This document shows positions 23,836-35,167 of a stretch of 64,000 bases of DNA, one piece after another (position 1 is the first letter of the stretch; each line of letters begins with the position of its first letter). The position numbers were made by a program, and so were the translations under genes. This DNA comes from Lasiosphaeris hirsuta (Eukaryota; Ascomycota; Sordariomycetes; Sordariales; Lasiosphaeriaceae), in contig JAUKUA010000001.1 of NCBI GenBank assembly GCA_030549175.1, positions 2,418,001 to 2,482,000 on the forward strand, read 5' to 3'. The notes under the pieces were generated by a model. It worked only from the letters and a program-made list of their open reading frames with translations, made no database searches and was not told the origin of the DNA.

Positions 23836-25503
23836 TGCGACGGGTGCCCGCGGCTCGGGTTTGGACGCAGTCGAGGGCAGGGCCAGAAATCGAGAAAGGA
23901 GCCGTGGAGATAGTGCGCTCGCGAGGGGCTGCTCGTTGTTCGTTGGGCTCAGAATCACCAAGAGTCGAGGTTGGATGAGCACCCCTTGTGCCTTGCTTGT
24001 GCCTTGCCCTGTGCCTTGACACCTTGCGATTTCCTAGCGCCTAAGACGACGCCAAGCGACTTGGTGCTTGGTCAGGGTGACTGCGGAGCAGGTGGCTCGT
24101 GCGTAGACGCATCACGTGCCGTCGAAGGCGTGATTCAACTGTTTGATTGAGGAGTTCACTTGCGCAAATTGGGCATCAAAACGTCTCGAAGACACGATAA
24201 TAGTGCAAAATCCCAGTCTCGTAATATCGAGGAAAAACTGAGAAAATTACAGCGCAGCAAGAAAATGTTCCAGCTTCAATCCGGAGCTTCATCACTGCAG
24301 TTTGAGCTCGGGAACCTTGTGGCCTGAGGCCTCAAGGCAAAATTTCCCGTCATGCTGGCCTGTGCTGTGATTCGAAAAGATTCGAGCTCCTAGCAGACAA
24401 TAGAGGAAAAAATTTGGACACCGCAACAACCCTCAACCCATCGCCATCCCCCTTCGATTCGTCTTGAACTGGACGATACTTTGAGCTGTACGATATTCTT
24501 GCACTTGTATCGTCTCTAGAACCTTCATTTAAACAGGTATGTGGATCTCAATGCCGTCTTGACCTCTTTCCTCCATGCCGTCCCTCCCACGACCCCTTTT
24601 ACAATGGACTGGATCTTCTCGACCTTCATCCGCTCGTGTCTCTCTTGGCTGAAGTAGCCGAGAGGGGGCGGCGAGACCTCCGGAGGATGGCCCGGGACTG
24701 GAGGCTGAAGCCGAGATGGCCTTAGCCCTCATAAACTTGTCCCGGCCTGCCAGTCACGTCCGATTCCATCTGCGCGCTCTGTTCTCCGTGTCAGCAATGG
24801 CCTCCCCGAGACGCCCTCCTTGAGAGGGCACCGTCAATGGCCGGGAAGGTGACTGGGGGGGGGGGAAGGAATGAGTGGCTCGCAGGCATATTCAAAGTGC
24901 CCTGACGGCGACTGCATGGTCAAATTTGCCAAATGCTCCAATTGGCGCTCAGGTTATGTCCTGCATGTGTCCTAGATGCAAGTATGGCATTCGCGATCGC
25001 GTTGGAACCGAGACCAAACGCAAAGCGGTCGGCCAGCCACTTTGGCTGCAGTGAGCATACACCCAAAGACACAGACGATGCAGCACCCACCCATCCCCTC
25101 TAGGTGGCAATTCCTACCGGCCCGGTCATGGCATCACGTTGATGAGCGGCGGTGGCTAGTCTTTACTACCAACACCCCCTCCTTGTCATTGAACTATCAA
25201 CCGCAATGTGCAACAAGCAATCCGCCTTTCCAACTCGGAGCTTATGCAGCTGGGACTTCGAAGCTGGCAGTGGTGCATGGCCGTGTGGGGCGGGGAGCCC
25301 TGCCTGCCAGCAGGCTTGCCCCTCTTGCCTCCTGCGGCTTGGTTGCTGCTGAGCAACGATCAATCCACAAACAGCCCCTCACTTCCTCACGTGAAGGATA
25401 CGTACCTCACACCTGCGCCGCCCCCCAACCCCACCAGCTTCTGCATGCCGTGATTGGCCAAGTCCCAGCGCTAACTTGCACCTTCTCCCCTCCAGCACGG
25501 AAA
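23836..25503. other. Divergent intergenic, 1.67 kb
   Basis: Shared upstream region of the ENTH gene (minus) and cyclophilin (plus). AT-richer at 24120-24430; a G10-11 run lies near 24857. A plus-strand frame open from 24976 runs into the cyclophilin leader, but only its part from 25504 looks coding. Pyrimidine runs at 25535-25575 fall inside the leader exon. Confidence 0.55.
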
Positions 25504-26613
25504 ATGTTTCGACCCCTCCTACCCCGCCATTGCTCTGCTCTTCCTCGATCCTCTTCCCTCTTTCACAACCTTCCGACCACTCCATTCTCGATTCGCTCTT
25601 CGTCTCTCCAATCCAACATTAAGATCTCTATCAGAGCCTTCTCTGCGCCATCATCCACCAACAACATGTCTGGAAACGTGTAAGCAATCCCAACCTTCTC
25701 GTGAAGCGCCTGTTCTGACAATCCTCAACATAGCTTTTTCGAGATCGATTGGGAAGGCCCGGTCCTCGATGCTTCAGGCAAGAAGACCAGCACGGTGAAA
25801 GGTAAGCAGTTCAATTTCATGTCGCTTGGCCCTAGTCTACCCTCGATCATATTCCTTGATGCCTCGTGGCGAGAAATCTCCGCCTTATTGCACTACAACG
25901 GGGGCCGATGTCGACCGCTCTCACCAACTGCGGCGCAGAGCAGTGTTCCATGATTGAAAACCCTTCATCTCGAATCTGAGCACCACCAGTTTCATGAATA
26001 CCTACATCGGCTAACTCCTTCAACAGAGCAGCACGGCCGCATCGAGTTCAAGCTCTACGACGACGTTGTCCCCAAGACCGCCAGGAACTTCCGCGAGTTG
26101 TGCACCGGCTCGCCGGGCTTCGGCTACGAGGGCTCTTCTTTTCACCGTATTATCCCTGAGTTCATGCTTCAGGGCGGTGACTTCACCCGTGGCAACGTAA
26201 GTTATCTGCTTCGTCTTAATCGTTCTGCCGTTCGGCGCGACTAACTATAGTGCAGGGCACTGGTGGTAAGTCCATTTACGGCGAGAAGTTCGCGGATGAG
26301 AACTTCACCAAGAAGCACACCCGCCCCGGCCTCCTCTCCATGGCCAACGCCGGCCCCAACACGTACGTCTCTTCTTCTCATGCCAATTTAAATACGAATT
26401 GAATGCTGATCTTCTCCTTTTCACAGCAACGGCTCGCAGTTCTTCGTCACCACCGTTGTGACCAGCTGGCTCGATGGCCGCCATGTCGTCTTCGGCGAGG
26501 TTGCTGACGATCAGTCGATGGAGGTTGTCAAGGCTCTGGAGGCCACTGGTTCGGGCAGCGGGGCTGTCAAGTATAACAAGAAGCCCACTATCGTAAAGTC
26601 CGGCCTCGTCTAA
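25504..26613 (+). CDS. csr-1: Cyclophilin (peptidyl-prolyl isomerase), probable mitochondrial and cytosolic forms
   Basis: Exons 25504..25679, 25734..25801, 26027..26196, 26256..26362 and 26427..26613; 235 aa from the first ATG. A second ATG at 25666 gives a 181-aa cytosolic form. The 54-residue extension is basic and Ser-rich with no acidic residues, as for a mitochondrial presequence. The fold is complete: [16 protein letters not shown] with the catalytic Arg, [15 protein letters not shown], and [12 protein letters not shown] with the cyclosporin-contacting Trp and His. Neurospora makes both isoforms from one gene, and this layout matches. The introns are 54, 225, 59 and 64 bp; the long second one lies after the first cyclophilin strand. 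Confidence 0.93.
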
Positions 26614-27150
26614 GCAGTCTGACGGCTCATGGTGGAATGAATTTGGGAGGTTGGCGATGTGTCCGATACTTCTACTTGGTGCCTCGTAATCCGTTTTAGC
26701 TTCCGTCTAGCTAGATCAAGCAAACTAAAAGGCAATAGATTAGCCGTACGGATTCTCACTTCTCTCCAACTGTTCTCGTTAACTGTGACTAAACAAAATC
26801 CTGACCTCGATGGGACTGTAGAAATTGGTGCAGAATAGATGAAATGGGGAGCGAAATTGCGAGTTGCGAAATTACCAACAGAAGTTGACCAAACACAAAG
26901 GGTTGCATGTGGAAAGACACGTTCATAAATTTGTACTCCATGGTAAGATTTCTCTTGGAAGAGATGTCTCTTTGGCAGTCTCACTCCAATATTGGTATTT
27001 ACAAAGCATGCTCGCGCCCTGGCCCGCCCCTAATCTTTTTCCATTCCGGTACGCCGTACAATGTGGAGAAACGCTCGCCGTTTGCCTCTATCTATGACGT
27101 GTCCCGGGACACCAAGTTGAAACGAATATCCGCGCGGAGTTGCGGAACAG
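26614..27150. other. Convergent intergenic, 0.54 kb
   Basis: 3' flanks of cyclophilin (plus) and RPC34 (minus). AT-richer than the neighbouring exons; no gene seen. Confidence 0.5.
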
Positions 27151-28500
27151 TTAGACAACCATGACTCCGTTTGGCCGAGCGACGGCACTATCCTCTATAT
27201 CTAGCCACCGCATGAAGTATATGCAATTGCTTGGGCTGACAGGCCCGCCCTCCTCGCACAGCTCAAAGACGGGGCACTTGCCGCACGGCGCCTCTGTGAG
27301 CCCGTTGGCTGGCGGCTTGACGCCCATTCGCGGGGCGTCGATGAGGACACCACCGGTCTGCTCACGCTGCTTCTGGCGCTCGGAAAATGCCACCGTGTCC
27401 TGCTTGGTCGGGCGTGTCACGCGGTAGCCTCTGCGGCCGTTAACCTTGATCGGCTCGATCAGGCCGTCGTAGGTGAGCACGTCGACCAGCTGCTGGATCT
27501 CGTGCGGACCGAGCGTCGTGTTATTGGTGATGCCCGCGTCGTTAATCATCTGCGCGATGTCGAGCACGGTCGGGTAGTGCCGGTACCCGGCCGGCATGGG
27601 CAAGTAGACTTTGCCTCTCGGCCGGCCGCCGGGAGCGGTGGTCACGGCGGTGCCGTCGGCGTGGTAGGTTTTGGAGGAGGGGCCCGACGCAGCGACTTGT
27701 TGGTCGTCGTTGGTGATCTCAGTTGCCGGCCGCTTGACACCGCGGGATGGTTCCCCCCCTTCGGTCTTGATGATGCCCTTCTTCGGTGCTCGCAGACCCG
27801 CAGCGTCCCGCGGCAGTCCCTGGTTGCCTAGGTATGCGCTGTGGGTTTTTATGTACTCAAAGACGATGTCCTCGAGCTCGGCGATGAAGGCCGAGTCGAG
27901 CTCGCCGTCGGTAAACCAGGGGCCGCCGGTGGCCCGTTCCGAGGGGCGGAGGTTAGCCTTGATGTACATCTTCTTGTTCGGGTGCTCGACATTCTTCATG
28001 CTGGCAATGAAGCCCTTGGTCTCGAGGTACTTGATACAATTCTTCACGACGGCCTCGTGCATGTTGAGCTTATGCTTGATGGTCCTGTTCCAGATGCCGT
28101 CGGCGCCGGCCTCGTCGACCACGGCGTAGACCATCATGGTCTCATCGTTGGGGAGCGAGGTGTACCTGCATGCGAGGGGTCCCTGGTTAGCCAGTGTGCT
28201 CGCGGGCCAGATGTGCAGAACAAGGGGCCCAGGGGGAGCCTACTTCTTTGCATCTTCCCTGCTGCGCCATCGCCATGCGATGCCCGCGCCGCTGTTGACA
28301 CCGACAAAGAGCTTGTCATCGGTGAGGGCCTGGACGACGCGTACGAGCAGCAAGAGGTTGCCGGCTGGGATAATGCCCAGCTCCATCAGGTCCTTTTGTG
28401 AGAAGAGACGCGACTCGGAGCCATGATCGCGGACCTCATCGTAGAGGGCATCTTTGAGGATGGCGATCTTGGCGGCGTCATCCGCCTCGTTGCCTGCCAT
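27151..28500 (-). CDS. rpc34: RNA polymerase III subunit RPC34 (RPC6)
   Basis: Exons 28244..28500 and 27151..28165, 423 aa, with a 78-bp intron (GTAGGC donor, CTAAC branch). The N-terminal winged helices carry SQKDLMELGIIP and WRSREDAKK; the next block has IWNRTIKHKLNMHEAVVKNCIKYLETKG, the hallmark second winged helix. A Pro/Lys-rich linker follows (~205-255). The end has four cysteines at 380, 383, 389 and 400 in the pattern known to bind an iron-sulfur cluster in the human subunit. The protein recruits TFIIIB and helps open Pol III promoters. A 5S gene, which Pol III transcribes, lies 15 kb away by coincidence. Confidence 0.93.
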
Positions 28501-29201
28501 GGTGTTCAGCGGTGGGTGGGAGGACAGGTTGTGTCAAGCTGTGGTGGGGTTGAACGTTGGTCGGTAGGTCGGTCGGTCGGTCGGTCGGTCGACTAGGAGG
28601 CTGTCGCAGGTCTGCAATCGATAGATATAGACGGAGTCGGGTAGGTCTCCGGGCGACAAGCTGGTTTCCAATTGGAGAGTGGCGCAAGATGTTCGTTCGG
28701 CGGGAGAGTATCACGTTGGGAATTTGCATCTCTCAACTCGTGGCCGGCCTTGACTCAAAACATTTCCCATGGCGGGGAAGAAAGTTTCGAGGCTGTCACC
28801 CACGGCTCAGGCGCATGCAAGGCTGAATGGGGGGAAATCTTACTTGGGCCAGATTACAGCGTGTATGATTGGTTGAGGATCCACTAACCCAAGGAATCGC
28901 CAACGGTGGCCCACCCACCCTCTCAACTCGCCCACAGCAACCATGGGCTGCATCCATGAATTCGATGCACTTCTTCCCCCAGGATTCGGGACAGTCCCTC
29001 GTCACGTGCCCGCAGTCTATCAATGTGGTCGAACCATTGGGAGGCCTGGGTCCTCGATAACATCAACATCATGTTTCTCAAAATCCGCACGGGTATTGCC
29101 GCAAAGCGGGTCGTGCTAGTTCTGGGTGCCTTGCTGCTATATATCTCTTTCGCCTGTGTCATCATACCAATAGCATCGGAAATCACCACTTCACATGATA
29201 A
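28501..29201. other. Intergenic, 0.70 kb
   Basis: Upstream of RPC34 and downstream of the MFS gene. Contains the GGTC tetranucleotide repeat at 28558-28592. No gene seen. Confidence 0.5.
28558..28592. repeat. GGTC tetranucleotide repeat
   Basis: About eight tandem GGTC units, the second followed by an AGGTC variant, in the leader or promoter of RPC34, 58-92 bases upstream of its ATG. Confidence 0.9.
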
Positions 29202-30853
29202 TTACAAGATAATCCGCCACTGCGCCTGCTCATGCCTTATCTTGGCGCCCAACGGAATCAACAACGCCATACCGAGGGCAATTACAGCAACAAAGATGCC
29301 GGCCTGGGCGCCAAAGCAGTCAACATAGCCAACCTGCTCAACCCATGGAACGATACCATAGAGGAAGCCGAATGCCACAATATTTTTGGATCCTGGAGAG
29401 AATTAGTAGAGCCCATACGAGAAACAGGAAGAAACTCACCGTTGACCAACATCAAGGCATCGCTGTTGACCGGCAACACACAATCCGACACGTACGCCAT
29501 CGTGATGGTCGGTACTGCCGTCAGCGCGAACGACACCATCCCGTAGCCAAAGAACAGGCTCGTCCAGTGCAGGGTCTCATCCACGCCATAGCCAAACAAC
29601 ACACAGCCGGCCCCGGTGATGAGCAGTGGTAGGATACACAAATACAGGCGGTTCTCGGGCTCAAACACCCCATTGTTGCGCCTCGTCCGCCAGTCGCAAA
29701 AGAAGTCAACCAGCCACCCACCAGCGTAACTACCCGCTACATTTCCGATGAAGCCCGGGATGTTGATGAGCCCGTTGATCATGGGTGACCAGCTATATGG
29801 CGGCGCCTGGAGAACAAAGGGGTTCAAAATATTCACCGACACTGTCAGGACAAGAGCCACGGCATAGCCGAGGAACGAGTAGACGACGCACGGATAGACG
29901 AACATGGGCAGCGGCCGAACGAACATTTTGAGCAGGTTTGTGTCGGGTGCCAAACCGGACCACAAGCTGAGCTCCTGGGCCCATGACTTCTTGGGTACAG
30001 TCACGAGCGCGGCACCGGGCGTATTCTTTGCAGCTTCAGTTTGCTTATCGGAAGATACTGCTGCCTTCTCCAGGTCGGAGCTAGCCGCAACCTCCTCTGA
30101 CGAGGCGGCATTTGCCCCTGAACCGACCACATTCTGGTTCTCGTCGCGGAAGTAGCGCGTTTCGGGGACAAGCAGGGCCACGGTGATGAAGTTTATGGCC
30201 GTCAGAATAACGGCAATCCATTTATGCCACCTCCAGCTGAGGCCCGTGATGACGAAGCCGCAAATGAGGGGGCCGAGCGTGTTGCCGCCAGAGATGAAGT
30301 TCATGTAAAGGCCCATCTTGGTGCCGCGCTCATGCAGAAAGTACAGATCGTTCACTATACTTGCGCCAAGCGCCTCTGTGGACGAACCCGCAAAGGCAGC
30401 GATGATGTTGGACCACAGCAGCGAGTTGAACGAGGTCGCGACGGCACCCCAGATGAAGCAGACGCACAGCAGACCAGATGCGAAGACGAAGACGGGCCGC
30501 TTGCCAAAGTAGTTTGCGACTGGCACCCAGAAGAAGTTAAAGACGCCCAAGACCAAAATCGGCCAAAGCAGGAGTTCGCTCGTCTCAGTCATAGTCTTGT
30601 CGAACTCTAGCGACAGGATGTAAAAGGCGGGCGCCAGGCCGCCGATGCCGTAGTTGGTCAGAAACGTGAAGGCGCATACCGACAGGAAGGCGACATGTTT
30701 TTTCCATGTCGGCCACCGGAGCGGGTCGTTGGGATCCGTGTCAGACGGGCGCGGGACCAGCACCAGCGACTCGGAGGAGACATCGCTGTCGGCCTTTCGG
30801 AGCTGGACTGTGCCCTCGGTCCTGTCGAGTTCGCGGAGGGTGTGAAGACGCAT
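29202..30853 (-). CDS. MFS transporter, DHA1-like
   Basis: Exons 29440..30853 and 29202..29392, 534 aa. The 47-bp intron (GTGAGT donor, ACTAAT branch, CTCCAG acceptor) replaces a nonsense tail with the usual twelfth TM segment and the end IRHEQAQWRII. The N-terminus has the DPNDPLRWPTWKK box found before TM1 of fungal DHA1 drug transporters. Twelve hydrophobic segments are visible, with a central cytoplasmic loop of about 90 residues rich in Ala/Ser/Glu, and signature glycines in GGLAPAF and NYFGKRPVF. The substrate is unknown. The ATG at 30853 is chosen because the upstream part of the frame has no other ATG and no conserved sequence. Confidence 0.88.
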
Positions 30854-32417
30854 CGTGTGGGAGTGAATCTGACTGCGCACTCTGTTTGGTCGATTGCAGA
30901 TGGTGGCGCTGGTGATTGGTCGCTGACCGCGGCACTGCAGTGATGACGGGAACGCTTGGCGACGCCCACGGCCAGCACAAGGCTCTGGATTTTTTTGGTT
31001 CAATGTGAAGAGACCTTCAAAACACCAAGACGCCAGACAGCGCCAAGTGGCGAGCTTTTGAGTATAAATCTTGAAATACGGAAGCCGTGTTTACGTCTCT
31101 CCAAGTTGCCGAGGACATTGCAAATTCGGTGGCTGCGCCGGAGGTCCGTAGCCTGCAGTCCGACCAGCCCTTGGGCTCTTGATCTGCAATAAAACGACCA
31201 ATAACGCCCTCCCAGTCCCGACACTTGTCTGTGCGAGGACGAACCGGCAGACCGCTCTGTGCATTTTTACTGACTTGTTTTTCGATTGCGGCATAGCTCT
31301 GGTGACACGGTCCAGCCACGGCTGTCGTGGCTTGCCCTGGACAGCATCGAACACCCAATGGTTGCGGCATTGCACCGCCGTGGCTGATAGTCGGTCGAAG
31401 GAGTGAATACTGGTGGCCGGCCCAGCCCGGGTGCATCCCATGACCGAACCGGGGCTGAAAATTTTGTGCTTCAAGGACCAACTGGCTGATAATTTCAACT
31501 TGGTGGGCGGATGAGCCGAAACATCGCAGCTGTTCTTCCGATTTTTATCGAGAACGCTGGCTGCATTCGACCCTACCAGTATCGCTGCATATCATCTCGC
31601 CTCGACTCCAAACAAGTTGCCACCACGGCTTGAACCTCAAGGAGGTTGTACGACTCCGTGCAAGATTGATCATGGCCACCGCTTTTAGGAGGGTTCGGTA
31701 AAAAAGATCTATCGAATCATGCCAATCATAACAGGTGCAGTCCGAGATGTACAAGCTCGTCTTTGGTTGCATCAACATATACCGTAGTTGCTTGGTTGTG
31801 TGGCTGATGACAAGATCACTTGTAGAGGAGAACAGAGTTGATGTCAAAAGTCTATTGGCGGTACCCCACGAAGTCAAGATTTTGGTACTGTGGCACTCAG
31901 GGTCAAGTAGGTACGAGACGAGACAATGCTCAACACACCATTGTGGGAAATCTAAGCGCCGAGTAAACAAACCCCCTCTCGATAAGGTTGAAAGTTTGAG
32001 TTTTTTGTTGTCAATTTTTCTCACCGTCTTTCCAGCTAAACCTGCTTCAATTTGAAGATGCAACCACCGTGAATATGAAGAAACCCGTGGATTTCCAGCC
32101 CGAAGCAATGGTGGAGAATCCCATCTTCTCCCATCTTATGAAGACAGAGCAGCATGTGACGGGAAACAAAACATTGAATCGAGCTATTATGACAGTCTCA
32201 AATTGCGTTGCGGGAAGACGCCAGACATATTATTCAAACCGTTACGACCCCGAAAGGCGGGGCAACCCGCCAGCCACAAAAGGAGCCCATGTCCCGAAGA
32301 CCCTGACGGGCATGTGGGGCTTATCACCAAAAGATGTAAGCTGGAGAGGACCTGTACACCATCTGCTTCGTCTGGCTGATAACGTTGGTGTAGGAATGTC
32401 TAACGGAAGTCAAGTCT
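30854..32417. other. Intergenic, 1.56 kb
   Basis: Upstream of the MFS gene and before the caspase-like frame. Minus-strand frames of 135-187 codons (31017..32108) have low coding character and no domain. A plus-strand frame at 32069..32461 could be leader sequence of the caspase-like gene, but I cannot join it convincingly. A GC hairpin-like stretch lies at 32255-32275. Confidence 0.5.
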
Positions 32418-33356
32418 GTGAAAACAGAAGAAACAAAAACAGCAGTAATACTCGAGCCTGATGGGTACAAAAACGTGCGGTCCTGTTCCTCAGCTGGGAT
32501 TCGACACCAGGCGACGGGGCCGGTTGCAGCCATCGTGACGTTCATTAGGAAACTGCTGGGCGTGTCGTACAACTTTCGAGTTCATGAGCTCACCCTCCCG
32601 CCCAAATCTTCCCAGGCTCAAGAGGCCCTCCTTCACTACCTCGGCAGCCAAGGGTTCCACGCGGGTGTTGAGGAGGTGCCCGAGAAGGAGCTTGTGATTG
32701 TAATCTATAACGGGCACAGCACTCGAGGGCTGACCAGCAACACATGTTATCTCTACGGGTAAGTCACCTCGCTCTGGGATGCGAGATGGCCGGGTGGCAG
32801 GCGCTCTAACTTGTGGTAAGTGCACTCTAGAAACAAAGGGGGGATACTGCCTTTGGAGTGGATCGAGAGGCGGCTCGTCTTTGCCCCATACGACTCGCTC
32901 ATGACAATGAACTGCTATTACGCCCCAAGCGTAACTAGGAGCTTCCAGCGCGGGACAAACATGGTAGCGTCGGCATTGGGGCCAGAATGCAGTCTTCGGC
33001 GACAAATGCTGGGTCCTCGCGAAGGGTCGACCCGTACAAGAACACACAGACAACTCGAAAACCGCACTCAGCACCGCCGCGCTGGAATGGGCCCGTCAGA
33101 ATGGCATACCCTCTTCCTGGAGACAGTACTATCCACGTCTGAGAAGGGCCTAGCAGAGAATAAGAAGGTGTCGGTCAAGGACTTGTACTCGGAGCTGCTT
33201 CAGGCGCACCAAGTTCACGGCTTTAACCAGCGCGAGCACGTCACCAAGCTTGGGCCGTGTTGTGATTTCATCACGAGCATAATGCAGGCTGAACCTGTGT
33301 CAATTGGGGTCAACAGGGTCCAAGACGACGAAGATGACACAGATTTGGATGACTAG
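32418..33356 (+). CDS. Degenerate caspase-like (C14-type) protein, start unclear
   Basis: Frame 32418..32758 joins 32831..33356 across a 72-bp intron (GTAAGT donor, CTCTAG acceptor) in phase. The first part has the layout of fungal caspase-like domains: a helix FIRKLLGVSYNFRV, then a predicted strand ELVIVIYNGHS where the His aligns with the catalytic His of the YxGH motif. The second exon has the strand DSLMTMNCYYA at the position of the usual DCC motif, so Asp became Asn and the second Cys became Tyr, while one Cys remains. A helical end (KKVSVKDLYSELL) matches the closing part of such domains. No ATG lies upstream in frame (a GTG is at 32418), so an exon may be missing or the gene may be dead. 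The assignment rests on pattern only. Confidence 0.4.
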
Positions 33357-33703
33357 GTGCTGGTTTAATGCCCTATCCATCGAGCGTAGTGGATCAGCGG
33401 AGTGTTAGGGTTCTAACTCAGTTGCCCTCAAACTATCCTTCTTGTTGAAGCACAATGGCTCTTTTACTTTGGTCGACAAATTTCTTCAACCTTGAATCTC
33501 TTTTTATTCATCTCGCACATTTTGGTCTTTCAGCTTACCGCGCCCACTTCAGGTTTGCTAGCATCCCTCACGCGAATCATCTCGCCCTAAGCCATACGAC
33601 TTGCCGAGATGGACTCGTGGCACCCAAGTAGACGCAGACGCCCGACACCCCTGACAAGCTTTCAACTCTTCCCTCAGCTACCGACCGAGATGCAGTGCAG
33701 GAT
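33357..33703 (+). other. Short interval with a 2EXR-like N-terminal fragment
   Basis: An ATG at 33609 opens a frame to 33959 whose first residues, up to SFQLFPQLPTEMQCRIW, match the start of the fungal 2EXR domain. After this the similarity ends and the better-coded frame is another one (see 33704..34080). It could be a decayed gene start or chance. The rest is pyrimidine-rich. Confidence 0.3.
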
Positions 33704-34080
33704 ATGGGCACGCTTGTTGTTGACGGCGGTGTATTCCCAGGCCTCATCCGCCACAGAGCTCAAGGCGCCGTCGAGGGCAATCCGCCATCATATCGGGGGC
33801 AGGACACAACCTACTACGACGTCGGCGAATTCGCCACCAGTCCCTTTCCGCTCCAAGCACCCCTCAAGCAGAGCAGTACGGAGAAGTACGAGCGGCTCCG
33901 GGGCGCAAACCGCTTCCTTGGTCTTGTATTTGAGCGCTTCACGAGTACGGCTGATGTAAGTGGTTCACTCCCTCGCCGTCTCGCGACGTGCTGTTGCTGA
34001 CCAAGAGCGATACATTACAGGCCAAGAAAGGTAGCGTTGCGCTGAAGCGAGAGAATTTTCGGCTTCTGGCGTCGGAATAA
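33704..34080 (+). CDS. Small protein of unknown function, two exons
   Basis: Exons 33704..33955 and 34021..34080, 103 aa. The 65-bp intron has a GTAAGT donor, a CTGAC branch site and a TTACAG acceptor, and the join keeps phase 0. Third positions are GC-rich in this frame, unlike the overlapping 2EXR-like one. The protein is hydrophilic, with the segment YERLRGANRFLGLVFERF near the middle and a basic end. I do not recognise it. The start might lie further upstream in another exon, because the frame is open to 33695 without an ATG. Confidence 0.4.
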
Positions 34081-34272
34081 AGGCAAAAGGCTGGGGCTTG
34101 CGCAGTCTAACTTCGGCCGACTCGTGGACCGTTTCGGCTAACGAGGGCGCCGGCGTCTGTGGGGCGGCGTTTCAATCTTCGGCCGTCGGACCTCCGGAGC
34201 TCGCACCGGTCGTCGGACATCAGCCGCTGGGTTCAGTTTTTTGCTCTTTTCCTTCCTCTCCTCCCCGGATTC

Positions 34273-34315
34273 CACACACACACACACACACACATACACA
34301 CACACACACACACAC
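34273..34315. repeat. CA dinucleotide microsatellite
   Basis: About 21 CA units with a single TA interruption, in the upstream region of the ankyrin gene. Confidence 0.95.
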
Positions 34316-34362
34316 GCATCCCATCGTCACATTGTCGGGCCGTTGCCAGCGGTCGGCCAATC

Positions 34363-34379
34363 TTTTTTTTTTTTTTTTT
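34363..34379. repeat. T17 homopolymer
   Basis: Seventeen thymines in the leader just before the ankyrin gene's ATG. Confidence 0.95.
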
Positions 34380-34387
34380 GCTCCATC

Positions 34388-34912
34388 ATGCACATCGCCC
34401 AGCAGGAGTCACATCACGTCTCGGTACTCGCGGGTCAGGGCGAGCTTGTCAAGCTCCGCAATGCCGTCAAGGCGCTGGCACAGCGGGAGGGCGCCTCGCC
34501 GGCGGATATCATCATCGCCTGCAAAGACGACTTCCAGCAGACGGCAGCGCACATAGCTGCCAAAGCCGGCCAAACACGTGAGGAACTCTGAGCCATTTTT
34601 GTCAATTTGGGCGTGTTGCTGACCCAGGTCCCAGGCTCGATTGAGGCCTTGTCTGAGTTGCTCGGGAGCGACGAGAAGAGAAAGATTTACTTTAACATGG
34701 CCAACCGGTTTTCCGGAGACAGGCCAGTGCACACAGCCATGCGGCACGGCTATCTGGATGTTTTCAAGGTACTGGTGCAGCACGGCGCCGACCCAACGGC
34801 CAAGAACCGTTTTGGCGATGTAGTAACCGACTACCCGGGAGACTACGAGCAGGACGAGGTGCAGCGGGTGGTGGATGACTACCAGGCCGGGATATCCGGG
34901 GGTACCAAGTAA
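34388..34912 (+). CDS. Small ankyrin-repeat protein
   Basis: Exons 34388..34577 and 34635..34912, 155 aa; the 57-bp intron uses the second of two nearby CCAG acceptors, which is the only one that keeps the frame. Two ankyrin-type repeats are visible: DDFQQTAAHIAAKAGQ (~48-63) and DRPVHTAMRHGYLDVFKVLVQ (~99-119), the latter followed by HGADPTAKNRFGD. The protein has no signal peptide or TM segment. Fungal relatives are mostly hypothetical; a protein-binding scaffold is the usual inference. The leader carries CA and T microsatellites. Confidence 0.8.
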
Positions 34913-35167
34913 TGTGTAGCAGCCACAAAAGACGTTCAGGAAAACTGTTGATCTTGCAGCACCCTAGTCTGCGATCGTGGCGGGCGTTCCTGCAGCACCC
35001 GATCGGCTTGGGCCGTCCCCAAAGACTTCAATGACGTCAGGAAGGGTCATCACAAAGCACATGCAACCACGCTGAGTAGCTCAGAAACTAGGGAGAAGCG
35101 ATGAAAAGGAAATTGAATCCGGCATGCTGTATCTTGATCAATCACACCCACCGTCCTCGGTATATCG

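Larger units (their letters stand above)
34081..34387. other. Leader region with CA and T microsatellites
   Basis: Contains a CA dinucleotide run (34273-34315) and a T17 run (34363-34379) that ends only 9 bases before the ATG of the ankyrin gene. No gene seen. Confidence 0.6.

Noticed and set aside
24976..25503. Longer N-terminus for cyclophilin
   Set aside because: The frame is open to 24976, but the part before 25504 has no presequence-like or conserved sequence; it reads like promoter sequence.
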